The position numbers were made by a program, and so were the translations under genes. Source: an uncultured Cuneatibacter sp. (lineage in GTDB: Bacteria > Bacillota > Clostridia > Lachnospirales > Lachnospiraceae). From it: DNA of 60,767 nt. Each line of letters starts with the position of its first letter. The stretch's first letter is position 1. The DNA lies in the NCBI GenBank assembly GCA_934234215.1, contig CAKQHB010000017.1, positions 1 to 60,767 of the forward strand, read 5' to 3'. This document shows positions 1 to 7,886 of this stretch, one piece after another. Under the pieces are notes generated by a model. That model had not been told where the DNA came from, did not search any database, and worked only from the letters and a program-made list of their open reading frames with translations.

Positions 1-6
1 TATTAT

Positions 7-79
7 GGGGTCTTAGCTCAGCTGGGAGAGCATCTGCCTTACAAGCAGAGGGTCATAGGTTCGAGCCCTATAGGCCCCA
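7..79 (+). tRNA. tRNA-Val (UAC anticodon)
   Basis: The acceptor arms GGGGTCT and AGGCCCC pair over seven positions. The anticodon stem TCTGC/GCAGA encloses the loop CTTACAA, giving anticodon UAC. A GGTTCGAGCC T-arm is present, and the discriminator is A79. It is the first of three closely spaced tRNAs; the transcript probably begins upstream of the window. Confidence 0.96.
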
Positions 80-97
80 TCCAGAACTACCAAGCAT

Positions 98-183
98 GCC
101 GCAGTGGCGGAACTGGCAGACGCCCGGGACTTAAAATCCCGTGGGTAGTGATACCCGTACCGGTTCGATTCCGGTCTGCGGCA
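98..183 (+). tRNA. tRNA-Leu (UAA anticodon)
   Basis: The acceptor arms GCCGCAG and CTGCGGC pair. The anticodon loop CTTAAAA gives UAA. A long variable arm (GTGGGTAGTGATACCCGT) marks it as a class II tRNA, as expected for leucine. The discriminator is A183. Confidence 0.96.
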
Positions 184-207
184 TACCCACAAATAATAAT
201 TTAATAT

Positions 208-281
<74 letters not shown>

Positions 282-290
282 CGCATGAAT

Positions 291-319
291 AAGGCATCTC
301 AATAAGAGATGCCTTTTTT
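291..319 (+). terminator. Terminator of the tRNA cluster
   Basis: AAGGCATCTC and GAGATGCCTT form a perfect stem with an AATA-type loop. A run of T follows, ten bases after the end of tRNA-Arg. Confidence 0.85.
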
Positions 320-320
320 C

Positions 321-440
321 GCTTTATAGGAAATTGCGTCGCATTTCCTATAAAGCAAAAAGCGCTTCGCGGGATGCGCACTCGCGCGAAGAGGAAATAT
401 GTCGCAAGCGGAGAATCCTGCGGAGCAGGATTCTATTTTT
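321..440 (+). repeat. Structured intergenic element, copy 1
   Basis: First of four near-complete copies of a roughly 120-135 bp element; the others are at 17624-17757 (minus), 24982-25115 and 41987-42117. It opens with a 14-bp inverted repeat (arm GCTTTATAGGAAAT at 321-334, partner 343-356). A GC-rich middle with the A-type sequence GGATGCGCACTCGCGCGAAG follows. It ends in a hairpin, GAATCCTGC/GCAGGATTC, before a T-rich run. No convincing gene lies in it. It could be a small mobile element or a structured RNA/terminator unit; its function is unknown. Confidence 0.8.
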
Positions 441-486
441 AATGCACAAAAATGGAACACGCTTCTCGTAATTAAAGGCAATCAGA

Positions 487-515
487 TTGACAGAAAGCGG
501 GAAAAGAGGTATATT
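487..515 (+). promoter_or_regulatory. Sigma-A promoter of the phosphohexomutase gene
   Basis: TTGACA at 487-492, a 17-bp spacer and TATATT at 510-515. This is a near-consensus housekeeping promoter about 60 bp upstream of the start codon at 577. Confidence 0.8.
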
Positions 516-576
516 ATAAGAAAGTATTGTGATATTGCACAAATTCAATCAAAAAAGGAAACGAGGAGTGGTAGAA

Positions 577-2259
577 ATGTATCAAGAAGAGTATAAGCGT
601 TGGTCTGCAGCAGATCTTGAAGATGCAGATCTGAATCCGGAACTTTCCCGGATCGAGGGTAACGACGAGGAAATCAAGGATCGTTTTGCAGTTGCATTGA
701 AGTTTGGTACTGCAGGTCTGCGAGGCGTTCTTGGGGCTGGTACAAACCGGATGAATATTTACGTTGTCAGACAGGCAACACAGGGGCTGGCAAATTGGGT
801 AAAGACACAGGGCGGCACACAGACAGTAGCGATCAGCTACGACAGCCGTTTAAAGAGTGATGTATTTGCAAAGACTGCAGCTGGTGTTTTGGCTGCAAAT
901 GGAATCAAGGTTCGCATTTACGATGCGCTGATGCCGGTTCCGGCACTGTCCTTTGCAACGAGATATTATCAGTGCAACGCTGGTATTATGGTAACAGCAT
1001 CTCACAACCCTGCAAAGTACAACGGTTACAAGGCTTACGGACCGGATGGCTGTCAGATGACCGATGATGCTGCTGCAATCGTATACGAAGAAATCCAGAA
1101 GACGGATGTTCTGACCGGAGCAAAGTATGTTTCCTTCGCAGAAGGCGTTGAGAATGGTCTGATTCGTTTTGTTGGAGACGACTGCAAGAAGGCTTTGTAT
1201 GAGGCAATCGAGTCCAGACAGGTTCGGCCCGGTTTGTGCAAGACTGCTGGTCTGAAATTAGTATACAGCCCGCTGAATGGTTCCGGTCTGATTCCGGTAA
1301 CACAGGTTCTGAAAGACATTGGTATCACGGATGTGACGATCGTTCCGGATCAGGAATATCCGAATGGTTATTTCACAACCTGCAGCTATCCGAATCCGGA
1401 GATTTATGCAGCTCTGGAGCAGGGCTTAAAGCTGGCAGAAGAGACAGGTGCAGACCTGATGTTGGCGACAGACCCGGATGCAGACCGTGTTGGTATTGCG
1501 ATGAAGTGCCCGGATGGTTCTTATGAGCTGGTTACCGGAAACGAAGTTGGTGTTCTTCTGTTAGATTATATTTGTGCAGGTCGTATCGAGAAGGGCACGA
1601 TGCCGGAGAAGCCGGTTGCAGTAAAGTCTATCGTATCAACGCCTCTGGCAGATGCAGTTGCAGCACATTATGGTGTTGAGATGCGCAACGTCCTGACCGG
1701 ATTTAAGTGGATCGGTGATCAGATTGCAAATCTGGAAGCAGCAGGCGAAGTAGAGCGTTTCATCTTTGGTTTCGAGGAGAGCTACGGATATCTGGCAGGA
1801 TCTTATGTCAGAGATAAAGATGCCGTTATCGGCAGCATGCTGATCTGCGAGATGGCAGCATATTATCGCAGCATTGGAAGTTCTCTGAAGCAGCGTCTGG
1901 AAGAAATCTACGCAGAATATGGTCGTTATCTGAACAAGGTAGACAGCTTTGAGTTCCCTGGTCTGACCGGTATGGACAAGATGGCTGGTATCATGCAGGG
2001 TCTGAGAGATAATCCTCCGACAGAATTTGCCGGACATAAGGTTGCTAAGGTTGTAGATTACAAGAAGTCCGAAGAGACTGGTCTGCCTGCAGCAAATGTT
2101 CTGATCTACACACTGGAAGATGGACAGACAGTAGTGGTTCGTCCTTCCGGAACAGAGCCGAAGATCAAGACCTACTTCACTACATTAGGAAAAGATGTGG
2201 CAGAAGCACAGGCACAGAAGGATCAGCTTGCAGAAGCCTTGAAGCCATTATTGGCATAA
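577..2259 (+). CDS. Phosphoglucomutase/phosphomannomutase (alpha-D-phosphohexomutase)
   Basis: A cytosolic phosphohexomutase, most likely interconverting glucose-1-phosphate and glucose-6-phosphate. The 560-residue length fits the larger Firmicute phosphoglucomutase branch. All four family signatures are visible: the phosphoserine loop TASHNP with Ser142, the metal loop DPDADR starting at Asp299, the sugar loop GFEESYGY starting near Gly398, and the phosphate loop RPSGTEP starting at Arg522. The start at 577 is chosen because an ACGAGGAG ribosome site precedes it; an upstream in-frame ATG at 529 lacks one. It is a single-gene unit between its own promoter and a strong terminator. The product would feed glucose-1-phosphate from the phosphorylase at 26910-29174 into glycolysis. 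Whether mannose-phosphate is also used cannot be read from the sequence. Confidence 0.93.
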   Translation: MYQEEYKRWSAADLEDADLNPELSRIEGNDEEIKDRFAVALKFGTAGLRGVLGAGTNRMNIYVVRQATQGLANWVKTQGGTQTVAISYDSRLKSDVFAKTAAGVLAANGIKVRIYDALMPVPALSFATRYYQCNAGIMVTASHNPAKYNGYKAYGPDGCQMTDDAAAIVYEEIQKTDVLTGAKYVSFAEGVENGLIRFVGDDCKKALYEAIESRQVRPGLCKTAGLKLVYSPLNGSGLIPVTQVLKDIGITDVTIVPDQEYPNGYFTTCSYPNPEIYAALEQGLKLAEETGADLMLATDPDADRVGIAMKCPDGSYELVTGNEVGVLLLDYICAGRIEKGTMPEKPVAVKSIVSTPLADAVAAHYGVEMRNVLTGFKWIGDQIANLEAAGEVERFIFGFEESYGYLAGSYVRDKDAVIGSMLICEMAAYYRSIGSSLKQRLEEIYAEYGRYLNKVDSFEFPGLTGMDKMAGIMQGLRDNPPTEFAGHKVAKVVDYKKSEETGLPAANVLIYTLEDGQTVVVRPSGTEPKIKTYFTTLGKDVAEAQAQKDQLAEALKPLLA

Positions 2260-2318
2260 TTGCGATGGAATTGCGAAAAAGGAATTGCACATTGAAATAG
2301 TCGAAAAGACGATACAGA

Positions 2319-2350
2319 AAACCCCGGTACAAGTTTTTGTGCCGGGGTTT
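2319..2350 (+). terminator. Terminator after the phosphohexomutase gene
   Basis: AAACCCCGGTAC pairs with GTGCCGGGGTTT over twelve positions (one G-T pair) around an AAGTTTTT loop. It isolates the mutase gene from the CRISPR locus. Confidence 0.85.
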
Positions 2351-2383
2351 GTGCAAAAAAAGAAGTTTTAATTTTCTACAAAA

Positions 2384-2416
2384 CAATAGAATGCACACTT
2401 CGCGAACATTCTATTG
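2384..2416. repeat. 10-bp perfect inverted repeat beside the tracrRNA
   Basis: CAATAGAATG (2384-2393) and CATTCTATTG (2407-2416) flank a 13-base loop. It lies just beyond the tracrRNA terminator in the direction of tracrRNA transcription and is followed there by TTTTG, so it may be a back-up terminator. Confidence 0.5.
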
Positions 2417-2423
2417 CCATAAA

Positions 2424-2514
2424 TAAAAAAAGACCTTTCGGTCTTTTTGCCACACAATGTGGACCTTTCGGCGATGTCGGATAAATCCTTATTTGTACTC
2501 ACCTTGTAAATTAC
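2424..2514 (-). ncRNA. tracrRNA of the type II-A CRISPR system
   Basis: Read on the minus strand, the RNA would start at about G2514 with GUAAUUUACAAGGU. This pairs with ACCUUGUGAAUUAC of the CRISPR repeat, with one G-U wobble. An internal bulge follows, then a lower stem CAAAU against GUUUG of the repeat. Downstream are a nexus-like hairpin (GGA-UUUA-UCC), a short CC-GAAA-GG stem, a CCACA-UUG-UGUGG hairpin and a terminator (AAAAAGACC-GAAA-GGTCTTTTT, + strand 2428-2448). It is transcribed away from cas9 and convergent with the mutase gene. The bulged duplex with two or more 3' hairpins is the known Cas9 guide scaffold; the exact ends are inferred. Confidence 0.87.
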
Positions 2515-2520
2515 AAATAA

Positions 2521-2549
2521 AACATATCACGACATGCCGAAAAAGTCAA
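2521..2549 (-). promoter_or_regulatory. Promoter of the tracrRNA
   Basis: On the minus strand, TTGACT (2549-2544), a 17-bp spacer and TATGTT (2526-2521). The predicted start, about 7 bases further on near 2514, coincides with the first base of the anti-repeat. Confidence 0.7.
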
Positions 2550-2630
2550 GAAAGAACCCAAACCTGAAAATCTTGTAGATGTAAAAATACGGAATGGAAC
2601 ACGGAAATGTGTTCCGGATTGGAGAAATGT

Positions 2631-5600
2631 ATGAATACAGAGTACTACTTGGGGCTGGATATGGGAACTGGTTCTGTCGGATGGGCAGTGACAGATCCGG
2701 AGTATCATCTCCTTCGGAGGAAGGGAAAGGATCTCTGGGGTGTGAGACTTTTCAAAACGGCGGAAACATCAGCGTCCAGAAGACAAAGCCGTGTGTCCAG
2801 GCGCAGATTGCAGAGGGAGAAGGCTCGTATTGGATATTTGCAGGAAATATTTGCAGATGAAATTGAAAAAGTAGATCCGGGATTTTATCAGAGGCTTGAG
2901 GACAGCAAGTATTTCCCGGAGGATAAGACAGAGCAGCAGCCCTTTGCTTTGTTTGCAGGGAAAGACTATAACGACAAAGATTATTATCAGAAATATCCGA
3001 CTATTTTTCATTTAAGGAAAGAGTTGCTGGATTCGACAGAGCCACATGATGTGCGGCTTGTGTACCTTGCGCTTTTGAATCTGTATAAGCATCGCGGACA
3101 TTTCCTGAACAGCAATGTGCAGGGCGATGGGATGGAAGAAATGAGCAGTCTGTATGGGTGTTTCCGCAGTTCAGTAAAAGAAGTACTGAATATAGAATTT
3201 CCCGCATGGGAGAATACAGGCAGATTTGAAGAAATTCTGGTGTCTAAAGATTACACAAACACAAGTAAAAAGGAAAAGATATTAGAGGAATTTAACTGGA
3301 GAAAGACAGACAAGCAGCAGGCAGAGATTGTGACATTGTTGTGTGGATTAAAGGGAACTCTGGCAAAAATTTATGTGGATAAAGTATTTGATGAGGAGAC
3401 AAAGAAGTTTGCGGTTTCCTTCCGAGAAGGTGATTTTGATGAGATCAGCGCAACAGTAGAAGATTTGCTGGATGAAGAAGAGTATGAATTATTCTTATGT
3501 ATGAAACAGCTTCACGATGCGGGATTGCTTGCGAGTATTATGAAAGGCGAAAGCGGTACGTACAAGTATTTGTCGTATGCAAGAGTTGAGTTATACAAAA
3601 AACACCAAAAAGATTTGTTCAAGCTGAAGGAGCTTGTGAAAGCATATTCGATGGAAGAATACACAAAGCTATTTCGAATTATGGGGGAGAATAATTACAG
3701 TGCTTATGTTGGCTCTGTAAATTCAAAGATAGAGAAAGTGCGTCGAGGTCGAACTAAAGAATACAAAGAAGGCACATTTTTTGATGAGTTACGCAAAGTT
3801 GTAGAAAAAACACAAGATTGTGAAGATAAAACCTATATTTTACAAGAGCTTGATAAGGGAACATTTTTGCCAAAGCAACGAACTGTCTCGAATGGTATTA
3901 TTCCAAACCAGCTACATGCTGCAGAAATGAAAAAGATTTTGCAGAATGCGGAGCAGTATTTGCCGTTCCTGAAAAAGCGGGATGAGAGTGGATTAACAGC
4001 AAGTGAGCGAATCCTGAAAATGTTCTCCTTCCAGATTCCGTATTACGTAGGTTCTCTATATGGCGGATTGGGTAGCAATCCGCATAGTAAAAATTCCTGG
4101 TCGATTCGAAAAGAGACGGGCAAAGTATATCCGTGGAATTTTGAACAGAAAATTGATGTGGAGGAGAGTGCAGAAGAATTTATCCAGCGTATGGTAAAGC
4201 ACTGTACATATTTAAACGGAGAACAGGTGTTGCCGAAAAATTCCCTGCTATATGAGCGGTTTATGGTTCTGAATGAATTGAACAATTTGCAAATCAATGG
4301 CGAGCGGATTAGTGCGGAATTGAAGCAGGAATTGTATGAGCAATTGTTCCGAAGCGGGAAAAAAGTAACTGCAACAAATATAGAGAATTTTTTGAAAAAA
4401 AACGGCTATGTGGAAAAAAGTGCGGAAGTAAAATTGAGTGGAATTGATGGAGATTTCACAAATCGACTGAGTAATTATGCAAAGTTCTGCGCGATATTTG
4501 GTGTGGAACATCTGACCTATGAGCAGGAACAGATGGCAGAACAGATCATCCAGTGGGCGACAATCTATGGCGATTCGAAAAAATTCCTGCGCAAGAAGAT
4601 TCGTGATGCATATAGTGTAAAGCTGACACCAGAGCAGCTGAAACGAATTGAAGGTTTGAAGTTCAATGACTGGGGGCGACTTTCCAAAGAACTGCTGGAG
4701 ACAGAAGGCGAGGATGAGGATACTAAGGAAAAATTGACAATTATTGCACGAATGTGGCAAGAAAATAAGAATCTGACAGAGCTGATTGAAAGTAGACAAT
4801 ATACTTACAAGAAAGCAATCGAAGAAAAACAGGAGAAGATAGAGCAGTCTTTGCAGGAAATTGAGTATGAGGATTTGGATGGTCTATATTTATCAGCGCC
4901 GGTGAAGCGCATGACATGGCAGACAATCCTGATTCTGAAAGAGCTTGTAAAGGTCATGGGCTGTGAACCGAAAAAAATCTTTGTAGAAATGGCGCGAGAT
5001 GCCGACACGGAGAAGAAGCGGACTGTAAGCAGAAAGAAAAAGCTGCTGGAGAAGTATAAGTATTGCAAGAAAGAAGAGGCAGAACTGTTTGAACATCTGA
5101 ATGAGGAGAGTGACGCTTCGCTGCGCAGTAAGAAGCTGTACTTATATTATACGCAGATGGGATGCTGTATGTATACGGGAGAACGAATCAATCTGGAAGA
5201 TTTATTCAAAAAGAACATGTACGATATTGACCATATTTATCCTCAAAGTTGCGTAAAAGATGATAGTTTGGAAAATAATATGGTACTCGTAAAACAAAGT
5301 GCAAATCGAGAAAAAAGTGATAAATATCCACTGAAAAGAGAAATTCAAGAAAAAATGGTGGGTAAGTGGATAATGTTAGAGAAAGGAGGATTTATTTCAT
5401 CCGAAAAATTAAAGCGCTTAATGCGCAAAGAAGAATTTACGGATGATGAGCGTGCCTGTTTCATCAATCGCCAGTTGGTAGAAACGAGACAGGGAACAAA
5501 GGTAATTGCGGACTTATTCCGTCGTGGATTTGAAAATACGCGGATTGTATATGTAAAAGCGGGAAATGTCAGCGACTTTCGATATAAGTTTGACTTATTA

Positions 5601-6707
5601 AAGTGCAGAACGGTGAATGATTTCCACCATGCTCAGGATGCTTACTTGAATGTTGTAGTTGGAAATGTGTATGATACGAAATTTACACAGAATCCGTATA
5701 ATTTTATTCTGGAATGCAATAGAAATTCCGAAAAGTATTCATACAAAATGGACACAATTTTTGAAAAGAACGTAGCACGAAACAATACTGTGGCATGGAA
5801 TGTGGAAAAAAGCAGGAGTATAAGAATCGTAAAGGCAATGATGCGAAAAAATACACCACTTGTCACATTTATGAACTATGAAGAACATGGTAAACTTTCA
5901 GATTTGAATCCGATATCGGCAAAGAAAGTTGCAAAGAAAAAAGGTGTTGGATACATGCCAGTAAAAGCAACAGAGCCACGACTAAATCTAACAGAACGAT
6001 ATGGTGGATATGGTAGTATAAAGGGAGCCTATTTTATTTTGGTTGAACATGAAAAAGGAAAGAAGAAGGTTCGTACCATTGAGCAGATTCCGATATACCT
6101 AGCGAATACGTTGAAGGCAAAGGAGGATTTGGAACGATATTGTGCAGAAGAACTTGGATATAAAAATCCTTCGGTTCGGATGGAAAAAATAAAAATATAC
6201 TCATTGATACAGGTGGATGGATTCCAATTATACTTAACAGGTAGATCAAAAGATGATTTACGGGTTTGCAGTGCAACTCAAATGATTTTAGATAAAGAAT
6301 CAAACGATTATATTCGTAATTTAGAAAAAGTGTCAAAAGATAAAGATGCATTTATAGAGAATCAGATAGTGACAAGAGATAAGAATATTCGATTGTATAG
6401 AATATTGAAAGAAAAGCATTTAAACGGAATTTTTGCAAAGAGACCGGTATCAATGGGGGAAAGATTAGAAAAGGGAGAAGGAATTTTTGAGACAATTGAT
6501 GTAGAGAAACAAGTGGAGGTTTTGTTACAAATCTTAAAATTGTCGAGTAGAGAAAATGCGGGAATAAATTTAAGTCAAATAAAAGACAAAACGCAAGTTG
6601 GAAAAAGTAGTATTAGCAAGAAAATCACGTTAAGAAAGCAGGTTATTTTGATCAATCAGTCTGTAACAGGTCTGTATAAATCAAAGATAGACCTGTTGAC
6701 GGTATGA
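2631..6707 (+). CDS. cas9: CRISPR-associated endonuclease Cas9 (type II-A)
   Basis: An RNA-guided DNA endonuclease of 1358 residues, close to SpCas9 in length. RuvC-I has YLGLDMGTGSVGW with Asp10. The Arg-rich bridge helix follows (about residues 46-80). RuvC-II has the catalytic Glu786 in FVEMARD. The HNH domain contains DIDHIYPQS with His868 and Asn892. RuvC-III has FHHAQDAYLN with His1000 and Asp1003. All nuclease residues are intact, so it should cut both strands. The C-terminus ends in QSVTGLYKSKID, like SpCas9, but the two PAM-contacting arginines of SpCas9 align by eye with Ser1326 and Ile1328, so a different PAM is expected. The start at 2631 has GGAG six bases upstream; an in-frame ATG at 2607 has no good ribosome site. 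The stop overlaps the cas1 start by four bases. Confidence 0.97.
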   Translation: MNTEYYLGLDMGTGSVGWAVTDPEYHLLRRKGKDLWGVRLFKTAETSASRRQSRVSRRRLQREKARIGYLQEIFADEIEKVDPGFYQRLEDSKYFPEDKTEQQPFALFAGKDYNDKDYYQKYPTIFHLRKELLDSTEPHDVRLVYLALLNLYKHRGHFLNSNVQGDGMEEMSSLYGCFRSSVKEVLNIEFPAWENTGRFEEILVSKDYTNTSKKEKILEEFNWRKTDKQQAEIVTLLCGLKGTLAKIYVDKVFDEETKKFAVSFREGDFDEISATVEDLLDEEEYELFLCMKQLHDAGLLASIMKGESGTYKYLSYARVELYKKHQKDLFKLKELVKAYSMEEYTKLFRIMGENNYSAYVGSVNSKIEKVRRGRTKEYKEGTFFDELRKVVEKTQDCEDKTYILQELDKGTFLPKQRTVSNGIIPNQLHAAEMKKILQNAEQYLPFLKKRDESGLTASERILKMFSFQIPYYVGSLYGGLGSNPHSKNSWSIRKETGKVYPWNFEQKIDVEESAEEFIQRMVKHCTYLNGEQVLPKNSLLYERFMVLNELNNLQINGERISAELKQELYEQLFRSGKKVTATNIENFLKKNGYVEKSAEVKLSGIDGDFTNRLSNYAKFCAIFGVEHLTYEQEQMAEQIIQWATIYGDSKKFLRKKIRDAYSVKLTPEQLKRIEGLKFNDWGRLSKELLETEGEDEDTKEKLTIIARMWQENKNLTELIESRQYTYKKAIEEKQEKIEQSLQEIEYEDLDGLYLSAPVKRMTWQTILILKELVKVMGCEPKKIFVEMARDADTEKKRTVSRKKKLLEKYKYCKKEEAELFEHLNEESDASLRSKKLYLYYTQMGCCMYTGERINLEDLFKKNMYDIDHIYPQSCVKDDSLENNMVLVKQSANREKSDKYPLKREIQEKMVGKWIMLEKGGFISSEKLKRLMRKEEFTDDERACFINRQLVETRQGTKVIADLFRRGFENTRIVYVKAGNVSDFRYKFDLLKCRTVNDFHHAQDAYLNVVVGNVYDTKFTQNPYNFILECNRNSEKYSYKMDTIFEKNVARNNTVAWNVEKSRSIRIVKAMMRKNTPLVTFMNYEEHGKLSDLNPISAKKVAKKKGVGYMPVKATEPRLNLTERYGGYGSIKGAYFILVEHEKGKKKVRTIEQIPIYLANTLKAKEDLERYCAEELGYKNPSVRMEKIKIYSLIQVDGFQLYLTGRSKDDLRVCSATQMILDKESNDYIRNLEKVSKDKDAFIENQIVTRDKNIRLYRILKEKHLNGIFAKRPVSMGERLEKGEGIFETIDVEKQVEVLLQILKLSSRENAGINLSQIKDKTQVGKSSISKKITLRKQVILINQSVTGLYKSKIDLLTV

Positions 6708-7666
6708 GTTGGCGAACAGTTGTCATAGCGAGTAATGCGAAGTTGGACTACCAGATTGGCTATCTGGTAGTCCGCGGAGCAGAGACGAAGAAAATTCACT
6801 TGAATGAAATCGGTACGCTGTTAATTGAGAGTACAGCGGTTTCGTTGACAGCGTACCTGATGAGTGAGCTAATGAAACGAAAAATTAAAGTGATTTTCTG
6901 CGATGAGAAACGGAATCCAAGTTCCGAAGTGATTCCCTATTATGGGAGTCATGATACGAGTATCAAAGTTCGGAAGCAGTCAGAATGGACAGAGGAAGAG
7001 AAGGCGATTATCTGGACGGAGATTGTGGCAGAGAAGATACGAAAACAAGCGGAGCTATTGGCATACTGTGGAAAAGAAGAAGCAAGATTGCTAGAGGGAT
7101 ATTTACAGGAACTTCAGATTGGAGACAGCACGAATCGAGAGGGACATGCGGCGAAAGTGTATTTTAATGCGTTGTTCGGAAAAGATTTTACACGTTCTAC
7201 AGAAAATCCGATAAACGCAGCATTGAACTATGGATACACATTACTTTTATCTACCTTTAACAGAGAAATTGCAGCAAATGGATATATTACACAAATAGGA
7301 TTATTTCATGGAAATATGTTCAATCCGTTCAATTTGGGATCAGATTTGATGGAGCCATTTCGACCGATTGTGGATCGGTTTGTGTTGGAGTTGAAGCCTG
7401 AGAAATTTGAGACGGAAGAGAAGCACGAAATGTTGCGGATCTTGAATGCGGAAATCATCATAGGAGAGCGGAAAGAGTTTGTGACAAATGCCATCAAAAT
7501 ATACACTCGAAGTGTATTTGATGCATTGAATGACCGAGATCTTTCGGCAATACGGTTTTACAGAAATGAGTTACCGATTTATGAGGGTGATTGTAATGTT
7601 CGATCTGCCGGTGGAAACAACCGCGCAGAGACGGGAGTACACAAAGTTTCGGAAATATTTGATTAA
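6704..7666 (+). CDS. cas1: CRISPR integrase Cas1
   Basis: The metal-dependent integrase that, with Cas2, inserts new spacers at the leader end of the array. The protein is 320 residues. The active-site triad is visible as Glu146 (in NREGHAAK), His202 (in LFHGNMFNP) and Glu217 (in DLMEPFRP), matching the usual Cas1 spacing. It begins with ATGA overlapping the cas9 stop. It is somewhat longer than typical type II-A Cas1 proteins because its 3' end runs about 100 bp into cas2 in another frame; the last 30 or so residues look low in conservation and might be dispensable. Confidence 0.95.
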   Translation: MSWRTVVIASNAKLDYQIGYLVVRGAETKKIHLNEIGTLLIESTAVSLTAYLMSELMKRKIKVIFCDEKRNPSSEVIPYYGSHDTSIKVRKQSEWTEEEKAIIWTEIVAEKIRKQAELLAYCGKEEARLLEGYLQELQIGDSTNREGHAAKVYFNALFGKDFTRSTENPINAALNYGYTLLLSTFNREIAANGYITQIGLFHGNMFNPFNLGSDLMEPFRPIVDRFVLELKPEKFETEEKHEMLRILNAEIIIGERKEFVTNAIKIYTRSVFDALNDRDLSAIRFYRNELPIYEGDCNVRSAGGNNRAETGVHKVSEIFD

Positions 7667-7886
7667 AAATGGATTTTTGATGATACAGGAATCTATCTAT
7701 TGCAGGCTGGCGCAGAACTCTTCGGCGGCTGATTTTCTCGTGGACAATGTACGGAAGAATAAGCCGCCGGAGGGACTGGTTCAGGCGTTGACAATTACAG
7801 AAAAGCAATTTGGAAAAATTGAATATATTGTGGGTGAGAAAAAAACAGAAGTACTGGATAACGATGAAAGGCTGGTGATTTTGTGA
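7566..7886 (+). CDS. cas2: CRISPR-associated protein Cas2
   Basis: The small dimeric partner of Cas1 in spacer integration (106 residues). It begins MSYRFMRVIVMFDLP, the usual type II-A Cas2 opening, with the conserved Asp13 at the end of the first strand. The start is placed at 7566 by this similarity; an in-frame ATG at 7530 would add 12 residues unlike Cas2, and one at 7581 would remove five. The gene overlaps cas1 by 101 bp and csn2 by 4 bp. The ribosome site before 7566 is weak, so translation may be coupled to cas1. Confidence 0.92.
   Translation: MSYRFMRVIVMFDLPVETTAQRREYTKFRKYLIKNGFLMIQESIYCRLAQNSSAADFLVDNVRKNKPPEGLVQALTITEKQFGKIEYIVGEKKTEVLDNDERLVIL

Noticed and set aside
299..548. 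Short frames in the repeat elements that give similar peptides at several loci (also near 17471-17743, 24980-25180 and 41865-42134).
   Set aside because: Their likeness comes from the DNA repeat itself. They are on differing strands, lack ribosome sites and differ in frame and length.
2607..2630. An earlier in-frame ATG for Cas9 that would add eight residues.
   Set aside because: No ribosome site before it. The ATG at 2631 has GGAG at the right distance and puts the catalytic Asp at position 10, as in SpCas9.
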